Shown one piece after another: positions 1 to 8,022 of a DNA stretch of 64,000 nucleotides. Numbering within the stretch: position 1 is the stretch's first letter; each line of letters opens with the position of its first letter. Below the pieces are notes generated by a model. It was not told the DNA's origin. It made no database searches and worked only from the letters and a program-made list of their open reading frames with translations. This stretch comes from Streptomyces sp. DSM 15324 (lineage in GTDB: Bacteria > Actinomycetota > Actinomycetes > Streptomycetales > Streptomycetaceae), in NCBI RefSeq assembly GCF_001514285.1, contig NZ_KQ949025.1:437571-501570 (forward strand). The letters run 5' to 3'. The position numbers were made by a program, and so were the translations under genes.

Positions 1-905
1 CGCTGGGCGACGGCGGGGTTGCCCTCGTCGCTCTTCGCCAGCGCCACGAGCTCCGTGGTGTCGACGTAGAAGCGGGGGTCCTGTCCCTCCCGCACCATCT
101 TCTCGTCGTGCAGCTTGGCGAACAGGACGTAGAGGAACTGCCAGAACGCGGCGTCCTTGGGCAGGCCCTCGTTGCCGTGGATGAAGTCGTGACAGCGGCG
201 GAACGCGAACTTGAGCATGGTCTCGTCGGCGCTGCGCATGATGCCGAGCGAGGAGATGTTGCCCTTGGCGTCGAAGAGGGTGGCGTCGCCGCGCGGCCAG
301 TTCGCCAGCGGCAGGTAGACGTCCTCGAAGCGGTGCGGGTCGCGGCGGATGAAGTAGAGGTCCTTGTCGTCCGTCCACATGCCGTAGACGCACTCCGGCC
401 CGGCCCCGTGCATCAGGTCGGCGACCTCGTCGACCTGTTCCTTGGCCCGGGCGAAGGTGCGGATCTTGGAGACAGTACGGCTGTCGTTGCGGGGCGGCTT
501 GATGACGACGATCCGGCGGATGTCCTCCCGCTTGGGCTCCTCGCCGGGCTTGATCGAGCCGGGCTCGAAGATCGCGATGCTCGCCCGCTTCCACGTCTTC
601 CGGCCGTTCTTCGAGACCTGGATGCGGAAGTCGGCCCGCATGTCGCGCGGGTCGATGCCGTACTGGTGGACGAGCGCCCGGGCGATGCGCTGGCGGACCT
701 CCTCCATCGGGGTGTGCTTGACGACGTTCGTACCGGAGATGTAGTCGAAGATCTCGTCGTCCTGGAGCTTGCGCGGCCCCGCGCTCTCCTCCGGCGCCGA
801 CTGCGCACGCCCCCTGCCGGAGGCCTTCGCGTTCGCCTTGGCCGACGGTGCCGGCCTCCGCCCACCCTCCTCGGGAATGTCGAAGCCCAGCTGTTCCTCA
901 CCCAT
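1..905 (-). CDS. N-6 DNA methylase with HsdR-N-like domain (partial, C-terminus off window)
   Basis: Reading leftward from an ATG at 905, 301 codons stay open to the window edge. After a low-complexity Ala/Gly-rich leader of about 45 residues comes a segment like the N-terminal domain of type I restriction R subunits (RADFRIQVSKNGRKTWKRA, then IRRIVVIKPP). It is followed by the helical region that precedes the catalytic domain in N-6 adenine methylases (FRRCHDFIHGNEGLPKDAAF, FAKLHDEK). The SAM-binding and NPPY/F motifs would lie beyond the edge, so methyltransferase activity is inferred from family resemblance. An in-frame GTG at 920 is an alternative start. The gene lies 85 bp downstream of the AIPR gene on the same strand, so both probably form one restriction or abortive-infection operon. 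Confidence 0.7.
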   Translation of the reverse strand, partial: MGEEQLGFDIPEEGGRRPAPSAKANAKASGRGRAQSAPEESAGPRKLQDDEIFDYISGTNVVKHTPMEEVRQRIARALVHQYGIDPRDMRADFRIQVSKNGRKTWKRASIAIFEPGSIKPGEEPKREDIRRIVVIKPPRNDSRTVSKIRTFARAKEQVDEVADLMHGAGPECVYGMWTDDKDLYFIRRDPHRFEDVYLPLANWPRGDATLFDAKGNISSLGIMRSADETMLKFAFRRCHDFIHGNEGLPKDAAFWQFLYVLFAKLHDEKMVREGQDPRFYVDTTELVALAKSDEGNPAVAQ

Positions 906-990
906 CGCGCCCGCGCCCACCTTGTCCCATATCGCCACGTTTCACACCGCCGGTCTGCCGTACGGCGTACCGCCCCACACTAGGCCAACG

Positions 991-3195
991 TCATTCCTCG
1001 GCGTCCTCCCCCGTGACGGCCCAGTCCTCGGCGATCTGCACCAGGGAACGCCCGCCGGGGTCGACCCAGTACTTCGTCCCCTGCACCTGCTGGTCGTTGC
1101 CCATCGCCTCAAGGCGAATACGTCGGACCAGGCTGGACGGGGAGTACGCCTGCCCGTCCGCCTCCCACACCAGCGGCCGGCTCTTGCTGTTCCGCCAGAC
1201 AGCCCGCCCTCGCCGCGGGTCCTCCTGGATCCAGCGGGGCAGGTTCTTGCGGTCGGCCTCGGTATCCGGCCGCAGTTCCAGAAGCGTGCCCTCACTGATG
1301 AGCCCCTGCTCGACGATCACCGTGACCGCGCGCGTACTGCGCGTTCCAGACGTCGGCTGTCGCGTGCGAACGAATGACTCGGCCGTGAGCGCCAGGTCAG
1401 CCAGTGTGGCGCCCCCGGTCTCGGCAACAACCGCGTGCGGCTCTTCGACCAGCGCTTCAGCCGCGGCCTCAGATGCCTCCCCCGCGACCAGGAGCGCGGT
1501 GAGGCGACCCGCTACTCCTGAGGCCCGCTCGGGCAGCGTGACCGCCTTGGCAACCTGGCTGGTTCGCCCGTACGCGGCGTTGATCACATCGATCATGAGC
1601 AGTACGGCCAGATTCACCCGCCCTGGCACCTGAGCCAGTCGGTCCGACCACGCTTCCCCGTCCAGGGCCTCCAGGTCGCCGATCTCCATGGTGTGGAACA
1701 GCACGTGGGTGAGCAGGATGTCAGCATGCTCAGCCACCTGGGCCACGCGGGCGCTCGACACGCCCACAAGCTTGGCCCGCTCGGCAAGGTCACCCAGCAT
1801 GCCGAGCTTGCCGACCTCGTCGCGCACCGCCCGAAGCAGACCGACACACCGCCACACCCGGAAGGCAGTCGGCATGGGCCCGAAGATCTCCCGGTAGTGG
1901 GCCCTCTCCCATAGCCATGACGGATTCCGCTTCGCCTCGGCGGCGAAAGCCGGGTCCGGGTGCACGGCGGCGAGGGCAAGCGCCGCCTCCTCCATGGTGC
2001 AGCCTTGCTCCCGGTCCGGTACGACCTCGCCCCGCTTGACGGCGTACGTCAGATTCAGGGCCAGCTGGAAGTCCTCGCGCAGATCGGCCTGCTCCGGCTC
2101 CACCGACCTCAGGTCCCGTGCCTCGATGGGGTTCTGCGTGTTGGCTGCGATGGTGATCCGGTCGCCGAAGTCGTCAGGGCAGTCCTTCAGCGAGATGATG
2201 CGCACCATCACCTGGGCTTGCGCCACGCAGTCGGGGTGGGACTCCATCACCGCGCGTATCGCGTCCCCGGTCTGGGCACCGTTGATCACACTGGCGCCTT
2301 CGAGGTGCAGCCCGATCGACGCCCACCGGTCGGGCGGATCCACGCCCTTGGGGCCGGCCTCGTCACAGACAAGGGTGATCCCGCCGTTGAAGTACAGGAA
2401 GTGCTCGGGCCTGTGGATCAAGGAGTCCTGGATGGTGGCATTGACCTCACTCTCACCCAGAGCGTCACGTACATTACGGGCAGTGAGCACGTCACCGTTC
2501 TCCCCCGCATACCAGTCGGCCACCGTCGAAGCAGGCACGGTCCCGTAGTACAAGGGGAAGGGCTTGTCCGTCTTCCCCGGGCTGCCCAGCTCGATGTCCA
2601 GGTCGACCCTGCGCCGGGTTCCCAGAACCGCCTGATACAGCGCAGGCAGGTCGATGATCTCCAGGGAGACGAGGTCGGGGTTCCTGGGATGAAGCGCTCG
2701 TATCTTTTCTTCCAGGCGCTTGCGAGTGTTGGGGTGGAGCCCGTTCCGGGTGACGAGCGCGAGAACCAGCGTCACCTTCGGCCGTGATGCCGCCAGGGCA
2801 CGCGTGAGGTCCGCAACATGCGGAGCCATCTTGGGGCCGAGGCGCTCGAAATCGCGATTGAAGAGGTAGTGCAGGCCATCCACGACGGCCGCCACATCGG
2901 CGTGGCCGAAACCTGCGTTCCCCCTGTCGTTCCACTTGGACTGGACGACGATGATCTCCCGGCCCTCGACGACAATGGCGTCGATGCCCTCGTCTCCCCT
3001 CCCATCGGTAATGGTCTGCGCGGCCTGCTCGTCCGTCCGTTCCGTCTCCAGCGTTACGGCGAGTGCGGCGACAGCACGGCTGAGGAACATCTGCTCCTCG
3101 TCCGGACGGTGAGCAACGTCCTCCGTGATACCGAACGGCCGGAACCGCTCGATCAACTTCCTGCGCAGGTTCGCCACTTGAACCGGATGCGGCAC
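991..3195 (-). CDS. AIPR-family (abortive infection phage resistance) protein with PD-(D/E)XK-like N-terminus
   Basis: 734 residues from a GTG preceded by GAGGGGG. Residues about 55-130 look like a restriction-endonuclease fold: GDEGIDAI with Asp72, then IIVVQSKW with Gln85 and Lys87, the order of catalytic residues in PD-(D/E)XK nucleases. The rest fits the AIPR family: FLYFNGGITLVCDE, ASVINGAQTGDAIRAV, and IAANTQNPIEARDLRS followed by EPEQ. AIPR proteins occur in phage-defence and restriction loci, often beside methylases. Here the N-6 methylase follows directly, so the likely role is recognition and cleavage of unmodified invading DNA, with the methylase protecting the host. A GTTCCG-N10-CGGAAC dyad at 3273-3294 lies in its upstream region. 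The family call is firm; the target and mechanism are inference. Confidence 0.8.
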   Translation of the reverse strand: MPHPVQVANLRRKLIERFRPFGITEDVAHRPDEEQMFLSRAVAALAVTLETERTDEQAAQTITDGRGDEGIDAIVVEGREIIVVQSKWNDRGNAGFGHADVAAVVDGLHYLFNRDFERLGPKMAPHVADLTRALAASRPKVTLVLALVTRNGLHPNTRKRLEEKIRALHPRNPDLVSLEIIDLPALYQAVLGTRRRVDLDIELGSPGKTDKPFPLYYGTVPASTVADWYAGENGDVLTARNVRDALGESEVNATIQDSLIHRPEHFLYFNGGITLVCDEAGPKGVDPPDRWASIGLHLEGASVINGAQTGDAIRAVMESHPDCVAQAQVMVRIISLKDCPDDFGDRITIAANTQNPIEARDLRSVEPEQADLREDFQLALNLTYAVKRGEVVPDREQGCTMEEAALALAAVHPDPAFAAEAKRNPSWLWERAHYREIFGPMPTAFRVWRCVGLLRAVRDEVGKLGMLGDLAERAKLVGVSSARVAQVAEHADILLTHVLFHTMEIGDLEALDGEAWSDRLAQVPGRVNLAVLLMIDVINAAYGRTSQVAKAVTLPERASGVAGRLTALLVAGEASEAAAEALVEEPHAVVAETGGATLADLALTAESFVRTRQPTSGTRSTRAVTVIVEQGLISEGTLLELRPDTEADRKNLPRWIQEDPRRGRAVWRNSKSRPLVWEADGQAYSPSSLVRRIRLEAMGNDQQVQGTKYWVDPGGRSLVQIAEDWAVTGEDAEE

Positions 3196-3272
3196 GCGTC
3201 CCCCTCGTCCACCAGTGCTCCACCGCCGTCACCGGCGACACCGTCCCGAGGCTATCCCGGCAGGCGCAAGGC

Positions 3273-3294
3273 GTTCCGTTCGATTCAGCGGAAC
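3273..3294. promoter_or_regulatory. Inverted repeat upstream of the AIPR-methylase operon
   Basis: GTTCCG and CGGAAC separated by 10 bp form a perfect 6-bp dyad about 78 bp upstream of the AIPR start codon. A repressor or autoregulatory site is possible because restriction operons are often controlled, but nothing else supports it. Confidence 0.25.
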
Positions 3295-3420
3295 ATACGC
3301 CTCTGGCCGTAGTGCTCACAGCCACCGGCATGCTCAACTCGGGCTGCTTATGGGCGCATTGACCTGCATGACTGCCCGTCGCTATCTTTGTCTGCCGGAC
3401 AAGACAGCCGCTCGGGGGGC

Positions 3421-4083
3421 CTGGTGCGCATCCTGTCGTTCAAGCCTGGAAATGACGGGACTGTCGCCCTCATCGAGGATGGGCACCTCGTCTTCTCGCA
3501 CGAGAGCGAGAAGGACTCCTTTCGCCGGTAGACCGACCTGACCGCATCCACCTTGCTGCACGCAGCCGAAGGGCTGGACGGACCACCCGACGTGGTGTGC
3601 CTCAGCAGGTGGGGCAAGGGGTTCCACTCTGTCGATCCTCCGCTGGGTGCGGGGTACTTCGGGTACGACGAGAGCGGCATACTCACGGGTGAGAGCCGCT
3701 TCTTCAGTAGCCCCGTCCGCACCTTCAGCTCCACTCCACGAGCGGTCCCATCTGCTGAGCGCGTACGGGATGTCCGATCTGGAGGCCGGCCAGCCCTGTT
3801 ACGCGCTGGTCTGGGAAGGCAACATCGGATCGTTCTACGCCTTCACCCCCGGCCTACGGGTCAGGCGCCTGTCCACGGTGCGGACCCGGGCAACAAGTAC
3901 CAGCACATCTTCGCTCTTGCCGATCCTTCCACCTCACGCGAGCACGGAGGATTCCGCTTCTCCAATGCCGGCAAGCTCATGGCACTGACCGGCTTCGCAC
4001 GCGGCTCCGCCATGTCGCAGGCCGAGCGGGATCTGATCGAGTGCTCAAGACGGCCGACCACCCAGGCGCCCTCTTCTCGCGTC
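3421..4083 (+). pseudogene. Decayed carbamoyltransferase (NodU/CmcH-type) N-terminal domain
   Basis: Plus-strand fragments align in order with the N-terminal half of NodU/CmcH-family carbamoyltransferases. From 3421 comes LVRILSFKPGNDGTVALIED and HLVFSHESEK, stopped by TAG at 3529. The same frame continues with PPDVVCLSRWGKGFHSVDPP to about 3738. It then shifts frame to HERSHLLSAYGMS and YALVWEGNIGSFYAF, equivalent to the family's metal-binding histidine segment and the VWEG strand. It shifts back to NKYQHIFALADPS and FSNAGKLMALTGFA, with a last shift near 4040. One nonsense and about three frameshift lesions, and the absence of the catalytic C-terminal half, mark it as dead. It abuts the 3' end of the conserved gene at 4090, so this is probably the accessory/core boundary. 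Base-call errors could mimic single shifts but not the whole set. Confidence 0.65.
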
Positions 4084-4089
4084 GCGCGC

Positions 4090-4497
4090 TCAGCCGCCCA
4101 GCACTCCCGCCACATCCCCCAGCACGGGAATCGCCCCGAGCGACCGCGCCTGAGCCACCGGCGCGGTCAGCATCTGCGAGGTCAGCGGCTGGAAGTCGGC
4201 GACCTGCGTGCCGACGCCGTTGTCGAGGGGGTCCACACCCGTGCCCGCCAGCGGGTTCGGCTTGAGGCCCGTGAGCGCGCCGGTGACGTAGGGCAGGGCC
4301 GCGAGCGTGCCCCGCACCCCGGTCTGGGGGTCGATGTTCCCCAGCGAGGTGGGGTGGGTCCGCATCACGTCGACGACGGGTTCGCCCGGCGCCGCCGACG
4401 CGGCACCGGCGCCCGCGCCCAGCGCCACGGAGGCGGTCGCGAGGGCGGCGAGCGCGCGCCGGCCGGTGGGGTTGTGGGGAGAGGCGTGTCGGGCCAT
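4090..4497 (-). CDS. Small secreted protein of unknown function
   Basis: 135 residues starting MARHASPHNP. A basic start, an Ala-rich hydrophobic stretch (about residues 14-30) and an ASA-AP cleavage site form a Sec signal peptide. The mature chain of about 100 residues has no cysteines and contains HPTSLGNIDPQTG and a Gly/Pro/Leu-rich tail. I recall similar small exported proteins in many streptomycetes, sometimes mislabelled ATP-binding protein, but no nucleotide-binding motif is visible here. The ATG at 4497 is chosen because the signal peptide begins there; longer in-frame starts add a non-signal leader. It resembles the small secreted protein at 11416-11793 in architecture, not in sequence. 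Confidence 0.65.
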   Translation of the reverse strand: MARHASPHNPTGRRALAALATASVALGAGAGAASAAPGEPVVDVMRTHPTSLGNIDPQTGVRGTLAALPYVTGALTGLKPNPLAGTGVDPLDNGVGTQVADFQPLTSQMLTAPVAQARSLGAIPVLGDVAGVLGG

Positions 4498-4625
4498 CGC
4501 TGCTGCCACCTTCTGCTGCGCACGGTCATCGGATCGGCACACAGGGTAGGCGAGGTGTGACGCGCGCTTCAAAGCCGACCCGCGGGGTCGTACCGGGGCC
4601 GAGGGATGCCGCACACTGGTGTCCC

Positions 4626-5264
4626 GTGAGCTCCCAACCGCCCATACCGACCCGAGTCGTGCTGCTCTGCGGCCCTTCCGGCTCCGGCAAGTCCCTTCTC
4701 GCCGCCCGCTCCGGCCTGCCCGTGCTGCGGCTCGACGACTTCTACAAGGAGGGCGACGACCCGACCCTGCCGCTGGTCGCCGGGAGCTCCGACATCGACT
4801 GGGACCACCCCGGGTCGTGGGACGCGGACACGGCCGTCGCCGCCATCGTCGAACTGTGCGCGTCGGGCCGTACCCAGGTACCGGTCTACGACATCTCGCT
4901 CAGCGCCCGCACCGGCACGGAGGCGGTCGAGGTGGGGCGGACCCCGCTGTTCATCGCCGAGGGCATCTTCGCCGCCGAGATCGTCGAGCGCTGCCGTGAG
5001 CTCGGGGTGCTGGCCGACGCGCTGTGTCTGAGCCGGGGCCCGGTGAAGACGTTCCGCCGCCGCTTCCTGCGCGATCTGCGGGAGGGCCGCAAGTCGGTGC
5101 CGTTCCTGCTGCGCCGGGGCTGGCGGCTGATGCGGGCGGAGCGCTCCATCGTGGCACGGCAGACCGCGCTCGGCGCGTACGCCTGCGACCGCGACGAGGC
5201 GATGGGTCGCCTGGCGTCCGCGGCGGCGGGCCGCTGCGCACCGGCCGCACGCAGCACCGCCTGA
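4626..5264 (+). CDS. Uridine kinase-like P-loop protein
   Basis: 212 residues from GTG. Walker A is GPSGSGKS (residues 16-23), followed by LDDFYKEGDDP, which matches the uridine kinase/phosphoribulokinase family where the Asp-Asp-Phe-Tyr segment contacts the substrate. A second conserved part, FIAEGIFAAEI, aligns with the Walker B-like strand, and a basic TFRRRFLRDLREGRKS segment fits the lid. Such enzymes phosphorylate uridine or cytidine to the monophosphate using ATP or GTP. The sequence diverges from classical Udk, so another small substrate is possible. It stands alone, convergent with sigQ, with a strong hairpin downstream. Confidence 0.7.
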   Translation: MSSQPPIPTRVVLLCGPSGSGKSLLAARSGLPVLRLDDFYKEGDDPTLPLVAGSSDIDWDHPGSWDADTAVAAIVELCASGRTQVPVYDISLSARTGTEAVEVGRTPLFIAEGIFAAEIVERCRELGVLADALCLSRGPVKTFRRRFLRDLREGRKSVPFLLRRGWRLMRAERSIVARQTALGAYACDRDEAMGRLASAAAGRCAPAARSTA

Positions 5265-5309
5265 AAGATTCACTCGGACGAGGGACAGGCGAACCCTGCG
5301 GACACATGA

Positions 5310-5350
5310 AAGCGGGACTGGACGGACCCCCCGGCCCTCCAGTCCCGCTT
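5310..5350. terminator. Bidirectional hairpin between the uridine kinase-like gene and sigQ
   Basis: AAGCGGGACTGGA (5310-5322) pairs perfectly with TCCAGTCCCGCTT (5338-5350) across a 15-nt loop. It lies 45 bp after the plus-strand stop and before the minus-strand sigQ stop, so it can serve both convergent genes. Confidence 0.65.
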
Positions 5351-5474
5351 CCCCCGTTCCCCCCACGCCACCCCCCAGCGGCGTTCCCCCGTGCTGTGCG
5401 GCACCGCTGCCCGGCTTCCCCCGTCGGGCCGCGGTACCGCTCCCCCGTTCCCCCGTTTCCCCGTTCCCCCGTAA
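5345..5474. repeat. Low-complexity CCCCC-rich stretch
   Basis: The segment before the sigQ stop contains many variants of GTTCCCCC, clustered most tightly at 5440-5472. It is simple-sequence DNA with no reading frame of interest. Confidence 0.4.
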
Positions 5475-5477
5475 CCC

Positions 5478-6224
5478 TCAGGCGACAAGCTCCCCGAAGG
5501 CGTCCTCCTCGTCACGGCCGAAGCTGAGGACCTCGTCCTCGCGCAGCCGGCGGAGCGACCGCCAGATGCTGGACTTCACCGTGCCGACACTTATGTCGAG
5601 GATCTCCGCGATCTCCGGGTCGGTGCGGCCCTCGTAGTAGCGCAGGACCAGCATCGTCCGCTGGAGTTCGGGCAGCCGGGCCAGCGCCTGCCACAGGACC
5701 GCGCGCAGTTCGGTGCCGCGCATCGCGTCCGTGTCGCCGGGCGTCTCCGGCAGTTCCTCGGTCGGGTACTCGTTCAGCTTGCGGCGGCGCCACGCGCTGA
5801 TATGCAGGTTGGTCATCGTCCGCCGCAGATACCCCCCGACGGCGGCCTTGTCACTGATCCGCTCCCAGGCGCGGTACGTCGAGAACAGCGCGCTCTGCAG
5901 CAGGTCCTCGGCCTCGAAGCGGTCGCCGGTGAGGTGGTAGGCGGTGGCGTACAGGGAGGCGCGGCGCTCCGTGACGTAGGCGGTGAACTCCGCCTCGGTC
6001 AGCGAGCGACGCTCCCCCGTGTCCTCCCTGTACGCGGCTCCCCCGTGAGCCTGTTCCCCCGTGTCGACCACCGTCATGAACCCGGTGTGCTGCCGCCCGG
6101 TGCCGCGAGCGCACCCCCGCCCGCTCACGACACCGGACTTCTCTGAACCCCGGCCGACGTTCACGTCGTGGAGACGCGTGACGACTGCGACTGCGGTGGT
6201 GCTCTTACCGTGCAGCGTGTTCAT
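5478..6224 (-). CDS. sigQ: SigE-family (ECF-like) RNA polymerase sigma factor SigQ
   Basis: 248 residues from ATG at 6224, with GGGGGG seven bases upstream. Region 2 contains LYATAYHLTGDRFEAEDLLQ and AVGGYLRRTMTNLHISAWRR. Region 4 contains LPELQRTMLVLRYYEGRTDP and the helix-turn-helix IAEILDISVGTVKSSIWRSL. The N-terminal extension of about 60 residues is typical of the Streptomyces SigQ orthologue as I remember it. In S. coelicolor sigQ is divergent from afsQ1-afsQ2 and is activated by AfsQ1, feeding into antibiotic control during nitrogen stress. The same divergent arrangement is seen here, and a perfect AfsQ1 box lies 100 bp upstream of the start. An internal ATG at 6077 would give a shorter protein. 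Confidence 0.85.
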   Translation of the reverse strand: MNTLHGKSTTAVAVVTRLHDVNVGRGSEKSGVVSGRGCARGTGRQHTGFMTVVDTGEQAHGGAAYREDTGERRSLTEAEFTAYVTERRASLYATAYHLTGDRFEAEDLLQSALFSTYRAWERISDKAAVGGYLRRTMTNLHISAWRRRKLNEYPTEELPETPGDTDAMRGTELRAVLWQALARLPELQRTMLVLRYYEGRTDPEIAEILDISVGTVKSSIWRSLRRLREDEVLSFGRDEEDAFGELVA

Positions 6225-6323
6225 CTCGCGCCCCCCGTCGTGGACTTCCGGTGTTTCGTTCTTTGCGTTCTTGCCTGTGACCAAAAGACTGCCGGGGCCA
6301 CTTCATCGCCGTGTCCGCCGACT

Positions 6324-6339
6324 GTCACAGACCTGTCAC
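6324..6339. promoter_or_regulatory. AfsQ1 operator between sigQ and afsQ1
   Basis: GTCAC-AGACCT-GTCAC matches the published AfsQ1 consensus GTnAC-n6-GTnAC at every fixed base. It lies 100 bp upstream of the sigQ start codon and about 1 kb upstream of afsQ1, so its most direct target is sigQ. Recognition by eye, not a matrix scan. Confidence 0.75.
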
Positions 6340-6589
6340 AGGGGTCCGTCATGCCGACACCACAGGGCGTGCACAGTCGTCGGGGGTACGGTCGCCGGCT
6401 CGGCGCCCCGGCGCGCCCACCCTGCGGTCCTGACCTGGCCCGTTCCCGCCGCCGACCGGGCCCTCGGCCGTCCCGCCGCGCGAGCCGCTCGGTGTGATCG
6501 GCGCCCATCAGTGCGGCTGCGGGACGTCAACTCCGCGCGCTGGCCTGCGCCGAGGACACCGCCCGCAGGCTGGGCCGGCCCGAACGAAT

Positions 6590-7065
6590 CACGACGGCAC
6601 CGGGCCTTGGCCGACCGACCAGGTGCCCCAGGCGAACCTGGTGGACCGGTCCGGGACGGCCGGGCGAACCGGGTGGACCAGTGCGGGACAGCCGGGCGGA
6701 CCGGGAGGACCGGGCGGACCGGGAGGGCCGATGGGTGGCAGCCAGGCAGACCGGGCGGGCCGGCGGCAGGTGAGCGGGCCTGCGGGAGCCAGGCGGACCG
6801 GGCGCACCGGCGGCAGCCAGGCGCACCGGGCGCACGGGCGACAGGTGGGCGGGCCTGCGGCAGCCAGGCGGACCGGTGGCAGCCGGGCAGGCCGACGGCA
6901 GCCAGGTCGACCGGCGGCAGCCAGGCGCACCGGGCGCACCGGCGGTAGCCAGGCAGGCCGGCGGTAGCCAGGCAGGCCGGCGGCAGCCAGGCAGGCCGGG
7001 ACAGGCGGGCGGACCGGGACAGCCGGGCGGGTCGGGGCAGGTGGGCGGGCCCGGTCGTCCTGGTG
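6590..7065. repeat. Imperfect GC-rich tandem repeats in the sigQ-afsQ1 intergenic region
   Basis: About 475 bp of diverged short repeats built from blocks such as GGCAGCCAGGCGGACCGG and GGCGGTAGCCAGGCAGGCCGG. Several frames stay open on both strands, but the translations are monotonous Gly/Arg/Pro or Leu/Pro/Cys peptides without a domain. The unit changes length (about 9 to 30 bp), so this is a degenerate minisatellite. It lies between the AfsQ1 box and the afsQ1 start and gives an unusually long 1.1-kb gap. The remaining flanks (6340-6589 and 7066-7344) show no convincing gene. Confidence 0.7.
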
Positions 7066-7344
7066 GTGTCGTGCCGTGTCCGCGGCTCGGCGGGGAAGGC
7101 CGGCCGGTGCTCTCCGACCTCGCCGAGCGCCTCGGTCCGCGGCCCCGCGGCGACCTGCTCGCCCGCGTCGAAGCCGCAGGTCCGCGGGTACGCGGCCGAC
7201 TGGAAACGTACCCCCGCCACCGGCGTGCGCGGGGCACCTCCGAACCCCTCCGCACCGCCCGCGCCGCGGAATGCATCTGCCTGTGCCGTCTCAGCACCGA
7301 CCCACAGGTCGAACGACAGCCCCCTCATGGGCCAGAATGAGCCC

Positions 7345-8022
7345 GTGCCTTCCCTGTTGCTGATCGAGGACGACGACGCCATCCGTACGGCCCTGGAGCT
7401 CTCACTGACGCGCCAGGGGCACCGTGTGGCGACCGCTGCGAGCGGTGAGGACGGTCTGAAGCTGTTGCGTGAGCAGCGGCCGGATCTGATCGTGCTGGAT
7501 GTCATGCTGCCCGGCATCGACGGGTTCGAGGTGTGCCGGCGCATCCGGCGCACCGACCAGCTGCCGATCATTCTGCTCACCGCGCGCAGCGACGACATCG
7601 ACGTGGTGGTCGGGCTGGAGTCCGGTGCCGACGACTATGTCGTCAAACCCGTCCAGGGCCGGGTGCTGGACGCCCGGATCCGGGCCGTGCTGCGCCGCGG
7701 GGAGCGCGAGTCGAACGACGCGGCGGCCTTCGGCAGCCTGGTCATCGACCGCGCGGCGATGACCGTGACGAAGAACGGCGAGGATCTCCAGCTCACCCCG
7801 ACCGAGCTGCGGCTGCTCCTGGAGCTGAGCCGGCGGCCGGGGCAGGCGCTGTCCCGGCAGCAGCTGCTGCGGCTGGTGTGGGAGCACGACTACCTCGGTG
7901 ACTCGCGGCTCGTCGACGCCTGTGTGCAGCGGCTGCGCGCCAAGGTCGAGGACGTGCCCTCGTCTCCGACACTGATCCGTACCGTCCGCGGGGTCGGCTA
8001 CCGCCTGGACGTCCCTCAGTGA
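7345..8022 (+). CDS. afsQ1: Response regulator AfsQ1 (OmpR/PhoB type)
   Basis: 225 residues from GTG, the length I remember for S. coelicolor AfsQ1, with near-identical sequence. The receiver domain (1-120) has the acidic pair Asp10/Asp11, phosphoacceptor Asp52 in LIVLDVMLPG, a Thr in ILLTARS and Lys in VVKPVQ. The C-terminal winged helix (about 130-225) ends TLIRTVRGVGYRLDV. In S. coelicolor it activates sigQ and pathway regulators of actinorhodin, undecylprodigiosin and CDA under glutamate/nitrogen conditions. The stop overlaps the afsQ2 start by GTGA, so the two are translationally coupled. An in-frame ATG at 7327 is possible, but the family starts at PSLLLIEDD. Confidence 0.93.
   Translation: MPSLLLIEDDDAIRTALELSLTRQGHRVATAASGEDGLKLLREQRPDLIVLDVMLPGIDGFEVCRRIRRTDQLPIILLTARSDDIDVVVGLESGADDYVVKPVQGRVLDARIRAVLRRGERESNDAAAFGSLVIDRAAMTVTKNGEDLQLTPTELRLLLELSRRPGQALSRQQLLRLVWEHDYLGDSRLVDACVQRLRAKVEDVPSSPTLIRTVRGVGYRLDVPQ

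Noticed and set aside
6336..7598. Minus-strand 420-codon frame through the sigQ-afsQ1 repeats
   Set aside because: Runs into afsQ1 antisense and consists of Leu/Pro/Ala/Cys repeats made by the DNA repeat; no start with a ribosome site.
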